A stretch of 64,000 nt of DNA from NCBI RefSeq assembly GCF_030758345.1, contig NZ_JAVAMO010000004.1, forward strand, positions 124,001 to 188,000. The letters run 5' to 3'. Under the pieces are notes generated by a model. That model worked only from the letters and a program-made list of their open reading frames with translations. It had not been told where the DNA came from and made no database searches. Below, in pieces: positions 53,840 through 62,226 of the stretch (its first letter is position 1; the number at the start of each line of letters is the position of its first letter). The translations under genes were made by a program, and so were the position numbers. This DNA comes from Ruegeria discodermiae (GTDB taxonomy: Bacteria > Pseudomonadota > Alphaproteobacteria > Rhodobacterales > Rhodobacteraceae).

Positions 53840-54020
53840 GATTTAGAGCATTTAGGCTTGAACCTGAATCGCTGGTATTCCCCTGAAGCGTGATCTGTGA
53901 TTCATCCTGTTTGGGAGGATGGCTTATGTCAGCAGCATTGCCGGACGCGCTTCGGGCGCGGTCTCAGAAATACATCGAGGACGGGTTAAGCGAACCCGCC
54001 CTTTTCTTTTGCCACAAGGA
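53840..54020 (+). mobile_element. Probable IS630-type transposase 5' remnant at the right edge of the cassette
   Basis: From about 53840 the sequence reads like the left end and leader of an IS630-family element: TTTAGAGCATTTAGGCTTGA, then a GGGAGGATGGCTT ribosome region and an ATG at 53926. The frame MSAALPDALRARSQKYIEDG resembles an IS630 transposase N-terminus but is lost after about 30 residues. The rest of the 53548-54028 gap contains no recognised gene. The GNAT gene begins 9 bases beyond. Identity is from memory of such elements. Confidence 0.5.
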
Positions 54021-54028
54021 TCGATGCG

Positions 54029-54499
54029 ATGGATATCGTCGAACTGCAAAGCACCGACGCGCCACGGCTGTTGCCGCTGCTGCATCAGGTTCATGACCTG
54101 CATGTCACCCACCTGCCGACACGCTACCGCCCGATCGCCCGCAATTCGGAAGCGGTGGGCTGGCTGGCAGACTGGCTCGCGCGCGACGGGGTTTATGCCT
54201 TTGGGGCGATCTTTGATGATGCGCTGGCGGGCTATGCGGTGTTTGAGATCGAACACAAACCCGAAACGGTTCTGAAACACCCCTGCACCAGAGCGATGCT
54301 TCAACATATCTGCGTCGATGCCGCCTATGGCAGACAGGGAGTGGCAAGAGCGCTGTTCGAGGCAGCAAAGACCCATCTGGCCCCGATGGGGATCAGGGAC
54401 TACGGCACTACCTATGCCAGCTTCAACACGGCCTCCGCCGCGCTGATGGCATCCCTCGGGTTTCACCCAACCCTGATCTATGCGGAGTATCGCCCCTGA
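54029..54499 (+). CDS. GNAT N-acetyltransferase
   Basis: 156 residues from an ATG with AGGA about 8 bases upstream. The acetyl-CoA-binding motif is in LQHICVDAAYGRQGVARALF (Gln/Arg-x-x-Gly-x-Ala form), and the last strand holds ASFNTASAALMASLGFHPTL. The acceptor is unknown. The upstream region is the IS630-type remnant, so its promoter may be borrowed from that element or lost. It is convergent with the lipoprotein gene at 54522. Confidence 0.82.
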   Translation: MDIVELQSTDAPRLLPLLHQVHDLHVTHLPTRYRPIARNSEAVGWLADWLARDGVYAFGAIFDDALAGYAVFEIEHKPETVLKHPCTRAMLQHICVDAAYGRQGVARALFEAAKTHLAPMGIRDYGTTYASFNTASAALMASLGFHPTLIYAEYRP

Positions 54500-54521
54500 G
54501 ACGGGGCGCAGTCGCCTGGCT

Positions 54522-55031
54522 TCAACGGCAATTGAGCGGCACTGCCAGACCTTCGGTCCGTCGGCTAGATCTGCCCTTCTGATAGACATTGCCCGCCGTT
54601 AGGCAACCGGTCAGGCGCGGTACCGCCGCCCCGAAACTGGCTGTTGTCACCGGCGTGATCTCAAACACGGAATTCTGCGGCGCACGCAGGACAGCGAACA
54701 AAGTCCCGTTCACCTTAACCGAGCTGAGCATCAGAACGCGGTCGAAGCCACCCACTTCAACGGCATTGCCAACAACCCGCCCGCCATTGTCGATCGCGAC
54801 CAGCGCTTGCCCACCCTGATCCGGCGCATCGCTGATCACCTGCCGCGTGGGCAGTTCCGCAAATGCGACCGGGACCGAAAGGCTGCGCCCGAAATACACC
54901 TCGGTATCGCGGGTTGAAAGCGTACGCGGTTCGCCGTCGATACCGGTGAAGCCAACGCCTTTTCTGGGTGCGGCTTCAGAACAAGCGGCAAAAGACAAGA
55001 CGGCGAGGGCAGGCAGCAGGAAGTGTTTCAT
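54522..55031 (-). CDS. Lipoprotein of unknown function with terminal Cys motif
   Basis: 169 residues. The signal MKHFLLPALAVLSFAAC has a lipobox FAAC, so the Cys near 17 is expected to be lipidated. The body has beta-type segments (DTEVYFGRSLSVPVAFAELP, VEVGGFDRVLMLSSV). The end RLTGCLTAGNVYQKGRSSRR then GLAVPLNCR resembles the end of the lipoprotein at 56565-57245 (TGC near 26-30 residues before a final VPxxC). No known domain. It may belong to a small paralogous family. Confidence 0.72.
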   Translation of the reverse strand: MKHFLLPALAVLSFAACSEAAPRKGVGFTGIDGEPRTLSTRDTEVYFGRSLSVPVAFAELPTRQVISDAPDQGGQALVAIDNGGRVVGNAVEVGGFDRVLMLSSVKVNGTLFAVLRAPQNSVFEITPVTTASFGAAVPRLTGCLTAGNVYQKGRSSRRTEGLAVPLNCR

Positions 55032-55083
55032 GGCGCTCAGACTTTTGGGTCAGGTGCCAGTGAGGGTAACGGCACCACCCCCG

Positions 55084-55566
55084 TCATGACAAGCGGTGCC
55101 GCATACGAATGGCCGGGAAGCTGATGCCTGCCTGCAACGGCACTTGCATCGGACCTTCGCTTTGAAACCCCATCGCGGCGTAGAAATCCGCCGCTGTACG
55201 GGTCGACCAGCACTCTATCTCGCGGATGCCCGCAGCGCGCGCCTCGGCCAGGGCATGTGTGAGGATCGCGCGTCCCACACCCCGGCGCAGCGCCCGGTGA
55301 TCGGTGACCACATGACGGATATGACCGAGGGTCCGCCGGCGGCGATCACGCGTCCACCCGCCTGCCCCAAGTATCACGTCCTCCTCCTCGGCCACGTAAT
55401 AGGTGCCACAGCCAAACAGCGCAGGTTGCGCGCGGCTGATTAGCGGCAAAGCCGTGACCAGCACCGAGGGCGGATAATCCGGCTTGAGCAGGCGAGGATA
55501 GCTGCGCGCCAGAAGCGCGTCGACAGCGGCCATATCGGACCGCTCGGCAGCGCGAACCCGGATCAT
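55084..55566 (-). CDS. GNAT N-acetyltransferase
   Basis: 160 residues opening MIRVRAAERSDMAAVDALLA, with the acetyl-CoA loop around DHRALRRGVGRAILTHALAE and the late ADFYAAMGFQSEGPM strand-helix. The acceptor cannot be inferred. It overlaps the end of the P-loop gene at 55563-56087 by 4 bases, so the two are probably translated together, and it ends 52 bases from the start of the 54522-55031 lipoprotein gene. Confidence 0.85.
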   Translation of the reverse strand: MIRVRAAERSDMAAVDALLARSYPRLLKPDYPPSVLVTALPLISRAQPALFGCGTYYVAEEEDVILGAGGWTRDRRRRTLGHIRHVVTDHRALRRGVGRAILTHALAEARAAGIREIECWSTRTAADFYAAMGFQSEGPMQVPLQAGISFPAIRMRHRLS

Positions 55567-56087
55567 CGCTTGCCCTTCAGGGTTCCGAGATAGGCCGAAA
55601 CCTGCGCCGGAGTGCCAAGATGGTGCCTACTCTGATCCGGGCGCGCCTGATCATAGACTTGCTGTAACCGCGCGCGGCTGGACCGACGGGTCCGCCAGAT
55701 GAAGCGATAGAATGCGGGCGTTTCGCTGTGCCAGCCCTCGATACAGCCTTCGGCCATGTCGGGGCGGTTCTGGCCGCGATTGCGGATCATCCGTTTCGTC
55801 ACGCGCCACAGGCGCAGCCCCACCGGCAGATCCAGCCAGATCAGTGTATCTGCGCAGGTCAGCCTGTTGTCATAGGTGGCGGACAGACCGCCTTCGAAAA
55901 TCCATTGCTCGCGTGCTTCGATCTCGTGCGCCATGACGATCTTTTCGGTGCGCGGGCGTTCGACCCAGCCCGGCAGCCAATGCAGATGATCCATGTGATA
56001 AACCGGCAGGCCCGTTGCCGCAGCCAGATGCCGCGCCAACGTGCTTTTGCCGGACCCCGGCTGCCCGATGATCATCACCCGTTGCAT
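55563..56087 (-). CDS. P-loop kinase-like protein (adenylate-kinase/DNA-topology-modulation type)
   Basis: 174 residues with a perfect Walker A, GQPGSGKSTLARHLA at about 8-22, then YHMDHLHWLPGWVERP and ANN-type LIWLDLPVGLRLWRVTKRMI, the pattern of the small family annotated as DNA topology modulation or AAA/adenylate-kinase-like. The conserved D-x-(I/L)-x-W motif is present. The real substrate is unknown; the topology name has little support. It sits downstream of rpmG on the same strand, beyond the rpmG terminator, with a 17-base gap before it. Confidence 0.8.
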   Translation of the reverse strand: MQRVMIIGQPGSGKSTLARHLAAATGLPVYHMDHLHWLPGWVERPRTEKIVMAHEIEAREQWIFEGGLSATYDNRLTCADTLIWLDLPVGLRLWRVTKRMIRNRGQNRPDMAEGCIEGWHSETPAFYRFIWRTRRSSRARLQQVYDQARPDQSRHHLGTPAQVSAYLGTLKGKR

Positions 56088-56104
56088 CAGAACGCTCCGA
56101 AACG

Positions 56105-56134
56105 AAAAAGGGCCACGCAGTAACGTGACCCTTT
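56105..56134 (-). terminator. Rho-independent terminator of rpmG
   Basis: On the minus strand AAAGGGTCACG and CGTGGCCCTTT (one mismatch) form a stem with a 6-base loop, followed by TTTTT. It begins about 30 bases after the rpmG stop and ends just before the start of the P-loop gene. Confidence 0.8.
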
Positions 56135-56162
56135 CCGGTGTCTTTTCCAGTGAAGGAAAGGC

Positions 56163-56330
56163 TTACTTGATCTTGCCTTCCTTGTACTCGACATGCTTGC
56201 GGGCCACCGGGTCATATTTGCGCACAACCATCTTTTCGGTCATGGTGCGTGCGTTTTTCTTGGTCACGTAGAAGTGGCCCGTACCTGCGGTCGAGTTCAG
56301 ACGGATCTTGATAGTCGTCGGTTTCGCCAT
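56163..56330 (-). CDS. rpmG: 50S ribosomal protein L33
   Basis: 55 residues from an ATG at 56330, reading [20 protein letters not shown] and ending [17 protein letters not shown]. This is the complete L33 family, a small basic protein of the large ribosomal subunit. It has no zinc-binding CxxC pairs, so it is the zinc-independent type. It is shorter than the cutoff usually applied to open frames. It has its own terminator at 56105-56134. The gap to the divergent lipoprotein gene (56331-56564) should hold its promoter. Confidence 0.96.
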   Translation of the reverse strand: MAKPTTIKIRLNSTAGTGHFYVTKKNARTMTEKMVVRKYDPVARKHVEYKEGKIK

Positions 56331-56564
56331 GGTCTTTACTCCTGCGCCCGAAAGACGCGCAGGCGCTTCCGGTTGAATTCCTATGAGCGTGCGCTTTTAC
56401 CCGCAGTGCCTCCCGAGTCAACCAGATTCTGCATCTGCGGCGGTATATCTGCATGCGGTCCACGACGGTGACGGCGCGGCACGATCTTTTTCGCATAGCT
56501 GCCTTACTTACGCCATCGTGACGGGGTGACTCTCGGGGTGATCTTTTTTTCGAGGAGTCGCCTG

Positions 56565-57245
56565 ATGCGCCATATCCTGATTGCCTCAGCGCTTGTGCTG
56601 ACCGCCTGTGCAGCCCCGGATGCCGGTGTCAGCAACAGAACCCTTCCGCGCGCCATGCAACCCGGCGGCCCGGCTTCGATTATTGGTCAGGACCCGCCAG
56701 CATTGATCACACCCGTCGCTGCGCCTGCATCTCTTGCAGCAAGCGGGACAACGCGGCGCCTTTCGGCGAATGAAACTGTGACGGTGACGCGAACCGGTCC
56801 GAACACCGTGGTCGAGACCTATCGCTATGGCAGCGGGCCGCAAACGACATCCCCAGCGGCGACCACAGCGGCACTTCAGACACCCGACGGGACGTCTCGC
56901 GTGCCTGTCTACCAGCTCGCCCCGTTGCCTTCCACGCCATATCTGAACCGTAAAATGGACCGCGTGATCAAGGCTGCTCGAAAAACAAGCGGTGTCCCGG
57001 TCTCGACTGGGGAGTATAGCGGAACCTTGAGACGGCTGGATTTCGGGACCACGAGCTATGCGGTATATGACCCGGTCACGCTGGGCCTCAAAGGTACCTT
57101 CAACCCGCGCAAAGCTGTCGTGGATCTTGCCCAACTGGCCCGCGTGCAAACCGGCTGCACGGGCGCGGAACGTGGGGACGCGGCCTTGGGCAATAGCGGC
57201 GCTTTCAACAAAGCCCTGGTGGTTCCCATTTCCTGTACAAGATGA
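56565..57245 (+). CDS. Lipoprotein of unknown function with terminal Cys motif
   Basis: 226 residues from an ATG at 56565 with GAGGAG about 7 bases upstream. The lipobox is in MRHILIASALVLTAC, and the mature protein is Ala/Pro/Thr-rich to about residue 120 (low complexity), then a domain from TPYLNRKMDRVIKAARKTSG. The end VQTGCTGAERGDAALGNSG and then ALVVPISCTR resembles that of the 54522-55031 lipoprotein. Probably membrane-anchored. No function is known. Confidence 0.75.
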   Translation: MRHILIASALVLTACAAPDAGVSNRTLPRAMQPGGPASIIGQDPPALITPVAAPASLAASGTTRRLSANETVTVTRTGPNTVVETYRYGSGPQTTSPAATTAALQTPDGTSRVPVYQLAPLPSTPYLNRKMDRVIKAARKTSGVPVSTGEYSGTLRRLDFGTTSYAVYDPVTLGLKGTFNPRKAVVDLAQLARVQTGCTGAERGDAALGNSGAFNKALVVPISCTR

Positions 57246-57314
57246 CGCCACTTCTGGGCCGCAACTTGCCGTGCGGCCCAAGGACCATGCATGAACAGGA
57301 GAACGGAGAGGGGC

Positions 57315-58022
57315 TTATCCGTCCAGGGGCACACCCATCTGGGCATGGATCTGACGTCGTGCGGCGTCGCTCAATCCAAGTGATTGGGCGAGCATGTTCA
57401 GGTATTGCGCCTCGGCGCCGGTATCGATGCGCATAACGGCGAGTGAGGTCGCGTATACTTGGGTGGCAGCGGCCCCCTGTGCCGCCTGCGCAAGCCCCAC
57501 GATGTCGAGCGGCGCGGCAAGCTGTTCTTGGACAAAGGCGCGCTCCTCATCGCTGATATCGTCGCCCAGCGCGTCCAGGATGACCTGCCGCTCGGCATCG
57601 TCGATCTCACCATCCGCCTTGGCCGCCTGGATCATCGCCCGCAGCATGAGTTTCGCCTGCTCCTCCATCGCGGTCTCGGCGGGCGTGCCCCGAAACATCG
57701 CACTCATCATGTCAGCCGATTGCTTGCCCCCCGAGAGTGCCGCGCCCTGCATCGAGGACATCAGCCCGCCAAGCCCGGCCATCGCCGCGCCCTGAGCGCC
57801 CGCGCCGGTAAACTGGTTCAGCATGTTCTGGATCTGCTCGGTCGCGCCGCCAAGGCCGAACTTCTCAGCCATCGCACTGATCTGGTCGCTTCCCATCTGA
57901 CCCTGCGCGCCCGAGAACATGTTTTGCAATCCGGCCATGCCCCCCATCTGCTGGTATTTTTCCATGCCTTTGGCAGCAGCAAAACCAACAGCAACCGAGG
58001 CCAGCGTTTTCATGAAGCTCAT
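57315..58022 (-). CDS. DUF533/YebE (TerB-like) membrane-associated protein
   Basis: 235 residues from the ATG at 58022, with GGAGGA about 8 bases upstream. An N-terminal helix and Gly-rich linker (FMKTLASVAVGFAAAKGMEK, GMAGLGG stretch) precede a C-terminal TerB-like DUF533 domain (MLRAMIQAAKADGEIDDAER, acidic metal-binding-like loop). The E. coli relative is YebE, a stress-induced inner-membrane protein. The gap to rnpB (58023-58259) holds no other gene I recognise. Confidence 0.85.
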   Translation of the reverse strand: MSFMKTLASVAVGFAAAKGMEKYQQMGGMAGLQNMFSGAQGQMGSDQISAMAEKFGLGGATEQIQNMLNQFTGAGAQGAAMAGLGGLMSSMQGAALSGGKQSADMMSAMFRGTPAETAMEEQAKLMLRAMIQAAKADGEIDDAERQVILDALGDDISDEERAFVQEQLAAPLDIVGLAQAAQGAAATQVYATSLAVMRIDTGAEAQYLNMLAQSLGLSDAARRQIHAQMGVPLDG

Positions 58023-58259
58023 TGTAAATCCTCCTCCAGAACAGACCACCAGTGTAGCGACAGGGCTTCATCATGACCATGACGCTCTGTTGTGACAGAA
58101 CGTGGAAGGCTCAGGGGGTGTCGCGGTCCCGACAAGACACGCCTGTTTTAGGCGTCTGCAACGCGGTCATTGCCGATGTATCACGTAAGATATTTGCACC
58201 CGGAAAACCCGCTTCAAGGCAAAACCTTTACCCGCATGTTCGACCAGCACATACGTGAG

Positions 58260-58680
58260 CGCGCGGAGGGCCTGTAAGCCGGATCCTGTTCCGGGGTTGC
58301 CCCCTTCGATGACCATTCATCTAGGGTGCCCGTTGCCGGGCACCTCCAGCTGCCAACCCGACCCCTCTCGGCTGAAGCGAGCCTAGCGGCGGTTTCGGCT
58401 TGCGCCGACCTGCCCGCGTGGGGGTCCTATTTGGCATTGCTCCCGGTGGGGCTTGCCGTGCCGCCGCTGTTGCCAGCAGCGCGGTGGGCTCTTACCCCAC
58501 CGTTTCACCCTTACCCCGGCGTGTTGCCGGAGGCGAACCTTCGACGAACCGGGGCGGTTTCATTTCTGTGGCGCTTTCCGTCGGGTTGCCCCGCCCGGGC
58601 GTTACCCGGCACCGTTGCTTCAGGGAGTCCGGACTTTCCTCGTGAGGGTGACCCCACGCGGCCATCCGGCCCTCCGCGCA
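58260..58680 (-). ncRNA. rnpB: RNase P RNA (class A)
   Basis: On the minus strand the RNA begins near 58680 with GGAGGGCCGGATGGCCGCGT (P1 5' arm), then the universally conserved GAGGAAAGTCCGGACTCC (P4 and J3/4) at about 58625-58645. The 3' side carries the matching GGATCCGGCTTACAGGCCC near 58262-58290, closing P1. This is the catalytic RNA that removes tRNA 5' leaders with the protein RnpA. The length of about 420 is normal for alphaproteobacteria. The exact ends are approximate. Confidence 0.94.
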
Positions 58681-58795
58681 GGGGCGGACCTATGCCGCAG
58701 GGCGTCTGGCGTCAAGCGTCGAACGCGCCGGCGCGCTGACACCCTTGGCCTGAGGCCAATTCACCCCGGGATACTTTAGCCAGACAAAGAGCGGA

Positions 58796-59461
58796 TCAGG
58801 TCCAGAGAGCGGTATGCCCCAAGGGCGTAAAATCGGCAGGCACAAGCGGTCCGGACCCCCAGGGGCGGTATCTGAGGCGGACGGCAGCCAGAAGGGTGTC
58901 ATCGTCAACATTGCTGGTGAAGCCGATGTCGCGCGCCAAGGTCCGAAAGTGATCCATCGGCGCATCCTGTGGCCCATCGCTATGGCCACGCTGGGCCGCC
59001 AGCTGCTGGCGCTCCAGCCGTTGCCAGTCGAAGCGCGGGCCGGGATCGATCTTGCGGCCCGGTGCCATATCGGAATGGCCGATGACGTTCTCGGGCGAGA
59101 TATCCCAGCGGGACAATATGACGGGCAACAGCACCTCAAGCGCGGCCATCTGAGCTTCGGCAAAGGGGGTTGCGCCGGTATTGTCCAACTCGATCCCGAT
59201 GGAGCGGGAGTTGATATCAGTCAGCCCCCGCCATTCCCCTGCCCCGGCATGCCAGGCGCGGTCCTCTTCGCGCACCATCTGCCATGTGGTGCCATCCGCG
59301 CCGATTAGGTAATGGGCGGAGACCTCGGCCTCGGGCAGGCAAAGCCGTTTGAGCGCCGCTTCCGCGCTGGTCATAGCGGTGTAGTGGATCACCACAAAGG
59401 CGGGCCTCAGCCCGTCCCGGCGCAGACCGAAATTGGGGGACGGATGCCAGAGCGGCGCCAC
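58796..59461 (-). CDS. AmpD-type N-acetylmuramoyl-L-alanine amidase
   Basis: 221 residues with the Amidase_2 fold: FVVIHYTAMTS with the first zinc His, EVSAHYLIGADGTTWQMV, AWHAGAGEWRGLTDINSRSI with the second His, then GHSDMAPGRKIDPGPRFDW with the last His and the catalytic pair. No signal peptide is seen, so it is likely cytoplasmic and recycles anhydro-muropeptides, as AmpD does. The neighbouring rnpB lies on the same strand, beyond its 3' end. The excalibur-type lipoprotein gene ends 4 bases upstream. Confidence 0.92.
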   Translation of the reverse strand: MAPLWHPSPNFGLRRDGLRPAFVVIHYTAMTSAEAALKRLCLPEAEVSAHYLIGADGTTWQMVREEDRAWHAGAGEWRGLTDINSRSIGIELDNTGATPFAEAQMAALEVLLPVILSRWDISPENVIGHSDMAPGRKIDPGPRFDWQRLERQQLAAQRGHSDGPQDAPMDHFRTLARDIGFTSNVDDDTLLAAVRLRYRPWGSGPLVPADFTPLGHTALWT

Positions 59462-59464
59462 GCC

Positions 59465-60241
59465 TCAGTTGCTGACGGCGTTGCGGTAGGGGCTCGGGTC
59501 CCAATCGCAGGCATAGCCATCGCCATCTGGGTCGAGCCCTTTACGGTCACGCTGCGGACCGCCGCCTTCGAGGAATGCGATCTGCGCGAGGTCGGGCGAG
59601 GCGAACCCTGCGCAGTTGCGCTGCGCCTTGGCCTGCAGGTTGAACCCTGCCCGCGAATAGACCTTGGTACCTTTCGGGTGCGACGTGCTGAGCGCATATT
59701 GCACGATATTTGGCTGCGCCGACCCGCTGCGCTCGGGCACGGCAGTCGGGGCCACCAACTGGTAATTGGCGCGGTTCTGCGCGATCCGCTGCGCATCACT
59801 CTCGATGGTCTGGCGGCTCGAGACGGCGCTGAAGTCGTTCTCGTCCGAAATGCCCGCATTGTCGACCAGTTGCGGTGCCGGGTTCGACGGGCTGGCCTGA
59901 ACAGGCGCGACGCCGGAATTGCCCTGCGATTGTTGCAGCGCATAGGCGGTTTCGCGGGCGATATCCTCGGCGCTGCCGGTGGCGGGCGAGGAGGTGCCCG
60001 TTCCGGACACGCCCGGCGTCGGATTTGTGGTGGCCGAGAGCGGAGCGCCGGTCGCGCCAAGTGTTTCCGATGATACCGCAGAGGGCGGCGCAAACGGGTC
60101 GCCGGTCACGGTCTGACCGGCCAGCGCCGCCTCGCGCTGCGCCTGATAGGTGGGGGTGTTGAACCCTGCCCCGGAATCGGGAACAGTTGACTGACAGGCC
60201 GCCAAAATCCCAAAAACGGGAACCAGATAGAGTACACGCAT
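59465..60241 (-). CDS. Lipoprotein with excalibur-type calcium-binding C-terminus
   Basis: 258 residues from an ATG at 60241 (AGGA about 8 bases upstream). A lipobox is in MRVLYLVPVFGILAAC, then a long Ser/Thr/Pro/Ala-rich low-complexity linker (about 30-160), and a C-terminal excalibur-like domain with NCAGFASPDLAQIAFLEGGG and the DPDGDGYACDWDPSPYR calcium loop. Excalibur domains occur in extracellular nucleases and envelope proteins. No nuclease core is visible. It ends 4 bases before the amidase gene and is likely co-transcribed with it. Confidence 0.85.
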   Translation of the reverse strand: MRVLYLVPVFGILAACQSTVPDSGAGFNTPTYQAQREAALAGQTVTGDPFAPPSAVSSETLGATGAPLSATTNPTPGVSGTGTSSPATGSAEDIARETAYALQQSQGNSGVAPVQASPSNPAPQLVDNAGISDENDFSAVSSRQTIESDAQRIAQNRANYQLVAPTAVPERSGSAQPNIVQYALSTSHPKGTKVYSRAGFNLQAKAQRNCAGFASPDLAQIAFLEGGGPQRDRKGLDPDGDGYACDWDPSPYRNAVSN

Positions 60242-60276
60242 GACCATCGTCCTGCTGATTTTGTTTCGGCGGGTAT

Positions 60277-61764
60277 CTACCACCATTTCCCGGCTTTGGC
60301 CACAAAACCGGCGGCAGACTCCAGCGCATAGGCCGTATTCAGCAGATCACCCTCTTCCCAGGGGCGTCCAATCAGTTGCAAACCCAATGGAAGCCCTTGT
60401 TTATCGAGCCCGGCAGGCACCGAGATACCCGGTAGACCGGCAAGGTTCACGGTCACGGTGAAGACGTCGTTCAAGTACATTTGAACGGGATCAGCATCGG
60501 TCATCTCGCCAAGACCAAAGGCCGCCGAAGGGGTGGCGGGCGTCAGGATCGCGTCGATGCCTTGGGCAAAGACATCCTCGAAATCCTTCTTGATCAGGGT
60601 GCGAACCCGGCGTGCGCGGTTGTAATAGGCATCATAAAAGCCCGCCGACAGCACATAAGTGCCGATCATCACCCGGCGCTGCACCTCGTGACCAAAGCCT
60701 TCGGCGCGGGTTTTCTCGTACATCTCGGTGATGCCGTCGCCCTGCGATAACTGCGCTCGGTGGCCATAGCGCACGCCATCATATCGTGCGAGGTTCGACG
60801 AGGCCTCAGCCGGTGCGATCACGTAATAGGCAGGCAGCGCGTATTTGGTGTGCGGCAGCGAGATATCGACGATCTCGGCACCCGCAGCTTTCAGCATCTC
60901 GGTCCCATCGGCCCACAGCTGTTCGATCTCGGCGGGCATACCCTCCATGCGGTATTCTTTCGGGATACCGATCTTCTTGCCCTTGATGTCACCGGTCAGC
61001 ATCACCTCGAAATCCGGCACCGCCAGATCGGCGGAGGTGGAATCCTTGGGGTCATGGCCACACATCGCTTCCAGCATGATGGCCGCATCACGCACCGACT
61101 TGGTCATCGGTCCGGCCTGATCCAGCGAGGAGGCAAAGGCGATGATGCCCCAGCGCGAGCAACGGCCATAGGTGGGCTTGATGCCGGTGATGCCAGTGAA
61201 AGCGGCAGGCTGGCGGATCGAGCCGCCAGTGTCAGTCCCGGTCGCGGCCAAACACAGATCAGCGGCCACGGCACTGGCCGAGCCGCCCGAGGAGCCACCC
61301 GGCGTCAGCGGCGCATCGTCATTGCCGCGCCGCCATGGGTTGACCACGTTGCCATAGGTCGAGGTCTCGTTCGAAGAGCCCATCGCGAATTCATCCATGT
61401 TGAGCTTGCCCAGCATGACGGCGCCCGCATCGGCCAGTTTCTGGCTGACGGTGGATTCGTATTCGGGTTTGAAGCCCTCAAGGATCGCACTTGCGGCCTG
61501 GCTTTCCACACCCTTGGTGCAGAACAGGTCTTTGATGCCGACGGGCAGGCCACACATGGACGGCGCATCGCCTGCCTTGATCCGGGCATCGGCCGCCTGC
61601 GCGCGCTCCATCGCGATCTCGGGTGTCTTGTGCACAAAAGCGTTCAGCGCACCGGCATTTTCGATGGCGTTCAGGCAGGCTTCGGTCAGTCCGACAGAGG
61701 TGGTTTCGCCCTTGCGCAGCAGGTCGCGGGCCTCAGCTAGGCCCAGAGTGTTCAGTTCAGTCAT
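60277..61764 (-). CDS. gatA: Aspartyl/glutamyl-tRNA amidotransferase subunit A
   Basis: 495 residues of the amidase-signature family. The Ser-cisSer-Lys triad is visible: Lys in [13 protein letters not shown], Ser in [15 protein letters not shown] and Ser in [15 protein letters not shown]. With GatB and GatC it converts Glu-tRNA-Gln (and Asp-tRNA-Asn) to the amidated forms using glutamine. Its ATG overlaps the gatC stop (TAATG), a coupled arrangement. gatB is not in the window. Confidence 0.96.
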   Translation of the reverse strand: MTELNTLGLAEARDLLRKGETTSVGLTEACLNAIENAGALNAFVHKTPEIAMERAQAADARIKAGDAPSMCGLPVGIKDLFCTKGVESQAASAILEGFKPEYESTVSQKLADAGAVMLGKLNMDEFAMGSSNETSTYGNVVNPWRRGNDDAPLTPGGSSGGSASAVAADLCLAATGTDTGGSIRQPAAFTGITGIKPTYGRCSRWGIIAFASSLDQAGPMTKSVRDAAIMLEAMCGHDPKDSTSADLAVPDFEVMLTGDIKGKKIGIPKEYRMEGMPAEIEQLWADGTEMLKAAGAEIVDISLPHTKYALPAYYVIAPAEASSNLARYDGVRYGHRAQLSQGDGITEMYEKTRAEGFGHEVQRRVMIGTYVLSAGFYDAYYNRARRVRTLIKKDFEDVFAQGIDAILTPATPSAAFGLGEMTDADPVQMYLNDVFTVTVNLAGLPGISVPAGLDKQGLPLGLQLIGRPWEEGDLLNTAYALESAAGFVAKAGKWW

Positions 61765-62051
61765 TATTCTACCACCTTCGGAACCGCGAAAAAGCCCTCG
61801 CGCGCATCGGGGGCATTGGCCAGCACCTTGTCCTGCTGGTTGCCGTCGGTCACCACATCCTCGCGCCGTTTCAGGCGCATCGGCGTCACCGAGACCATCG
61901 GCTCGACACCGTCGACGTCGACCTCGTTCAGTTGCTCAATGAAGCCGAGGATCGTATTGAATTCTGAGGCCAGCGCCGGCAGCGCGTCATCCTCGACCTT
62001 GATCCTGGCCAGCTTGGCCACTTTGGCGGCGGTGCTTTGGTCAATCGACAT
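61764..62051 (-). CDS. gatC: Aspartyl/glutamyl-tRNA amidotransferase subunit C
   Basis: 95 residues, opening [20 protein letters not shown] and including the conserved [20 protein letters not shown] and the C-terminal [19 protein letters not shown]. GatC stabilises GatA in the amidotransferase. It overlaps gatA by one base. The 175-base gap to the thioesterase gene ends leaves room for the operon's promoter. Confidence 0.95.
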   Translation of the reverse strand: MSIDQSTAAKVAKLARIKVEDDALPALASEFNTILGFIEQLNEVDVDGVEPMVSVTPMRLKRREDVVTDGNQQDKVLANAPDAREGFFAVPKVVE

Positions 62052-62226
62052 CGGTTTCCCTCATATGCGTCAGGGGGCGTTTACCGCCGCACGCGCCGGG
62101 TCGCAAGGGCTGGAGAGTGCGTTTCACTCCGTAAACGGGGCACCGCCGAGACCGCGCACGCCGTGCGCCCACCGGGTCGCGAGCGCCCGACGGGTTAAAC
62201 TGCGGTCGGGCAGACAGAGCCGCCGT

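Noticed and set aside
62060-62226. GC-rich gap before gatC looked like a possible tRNA or structured RNA
   Set aside because: No tRNA T-loop or anticodon arm and no CCA-type end could be found on either strand.
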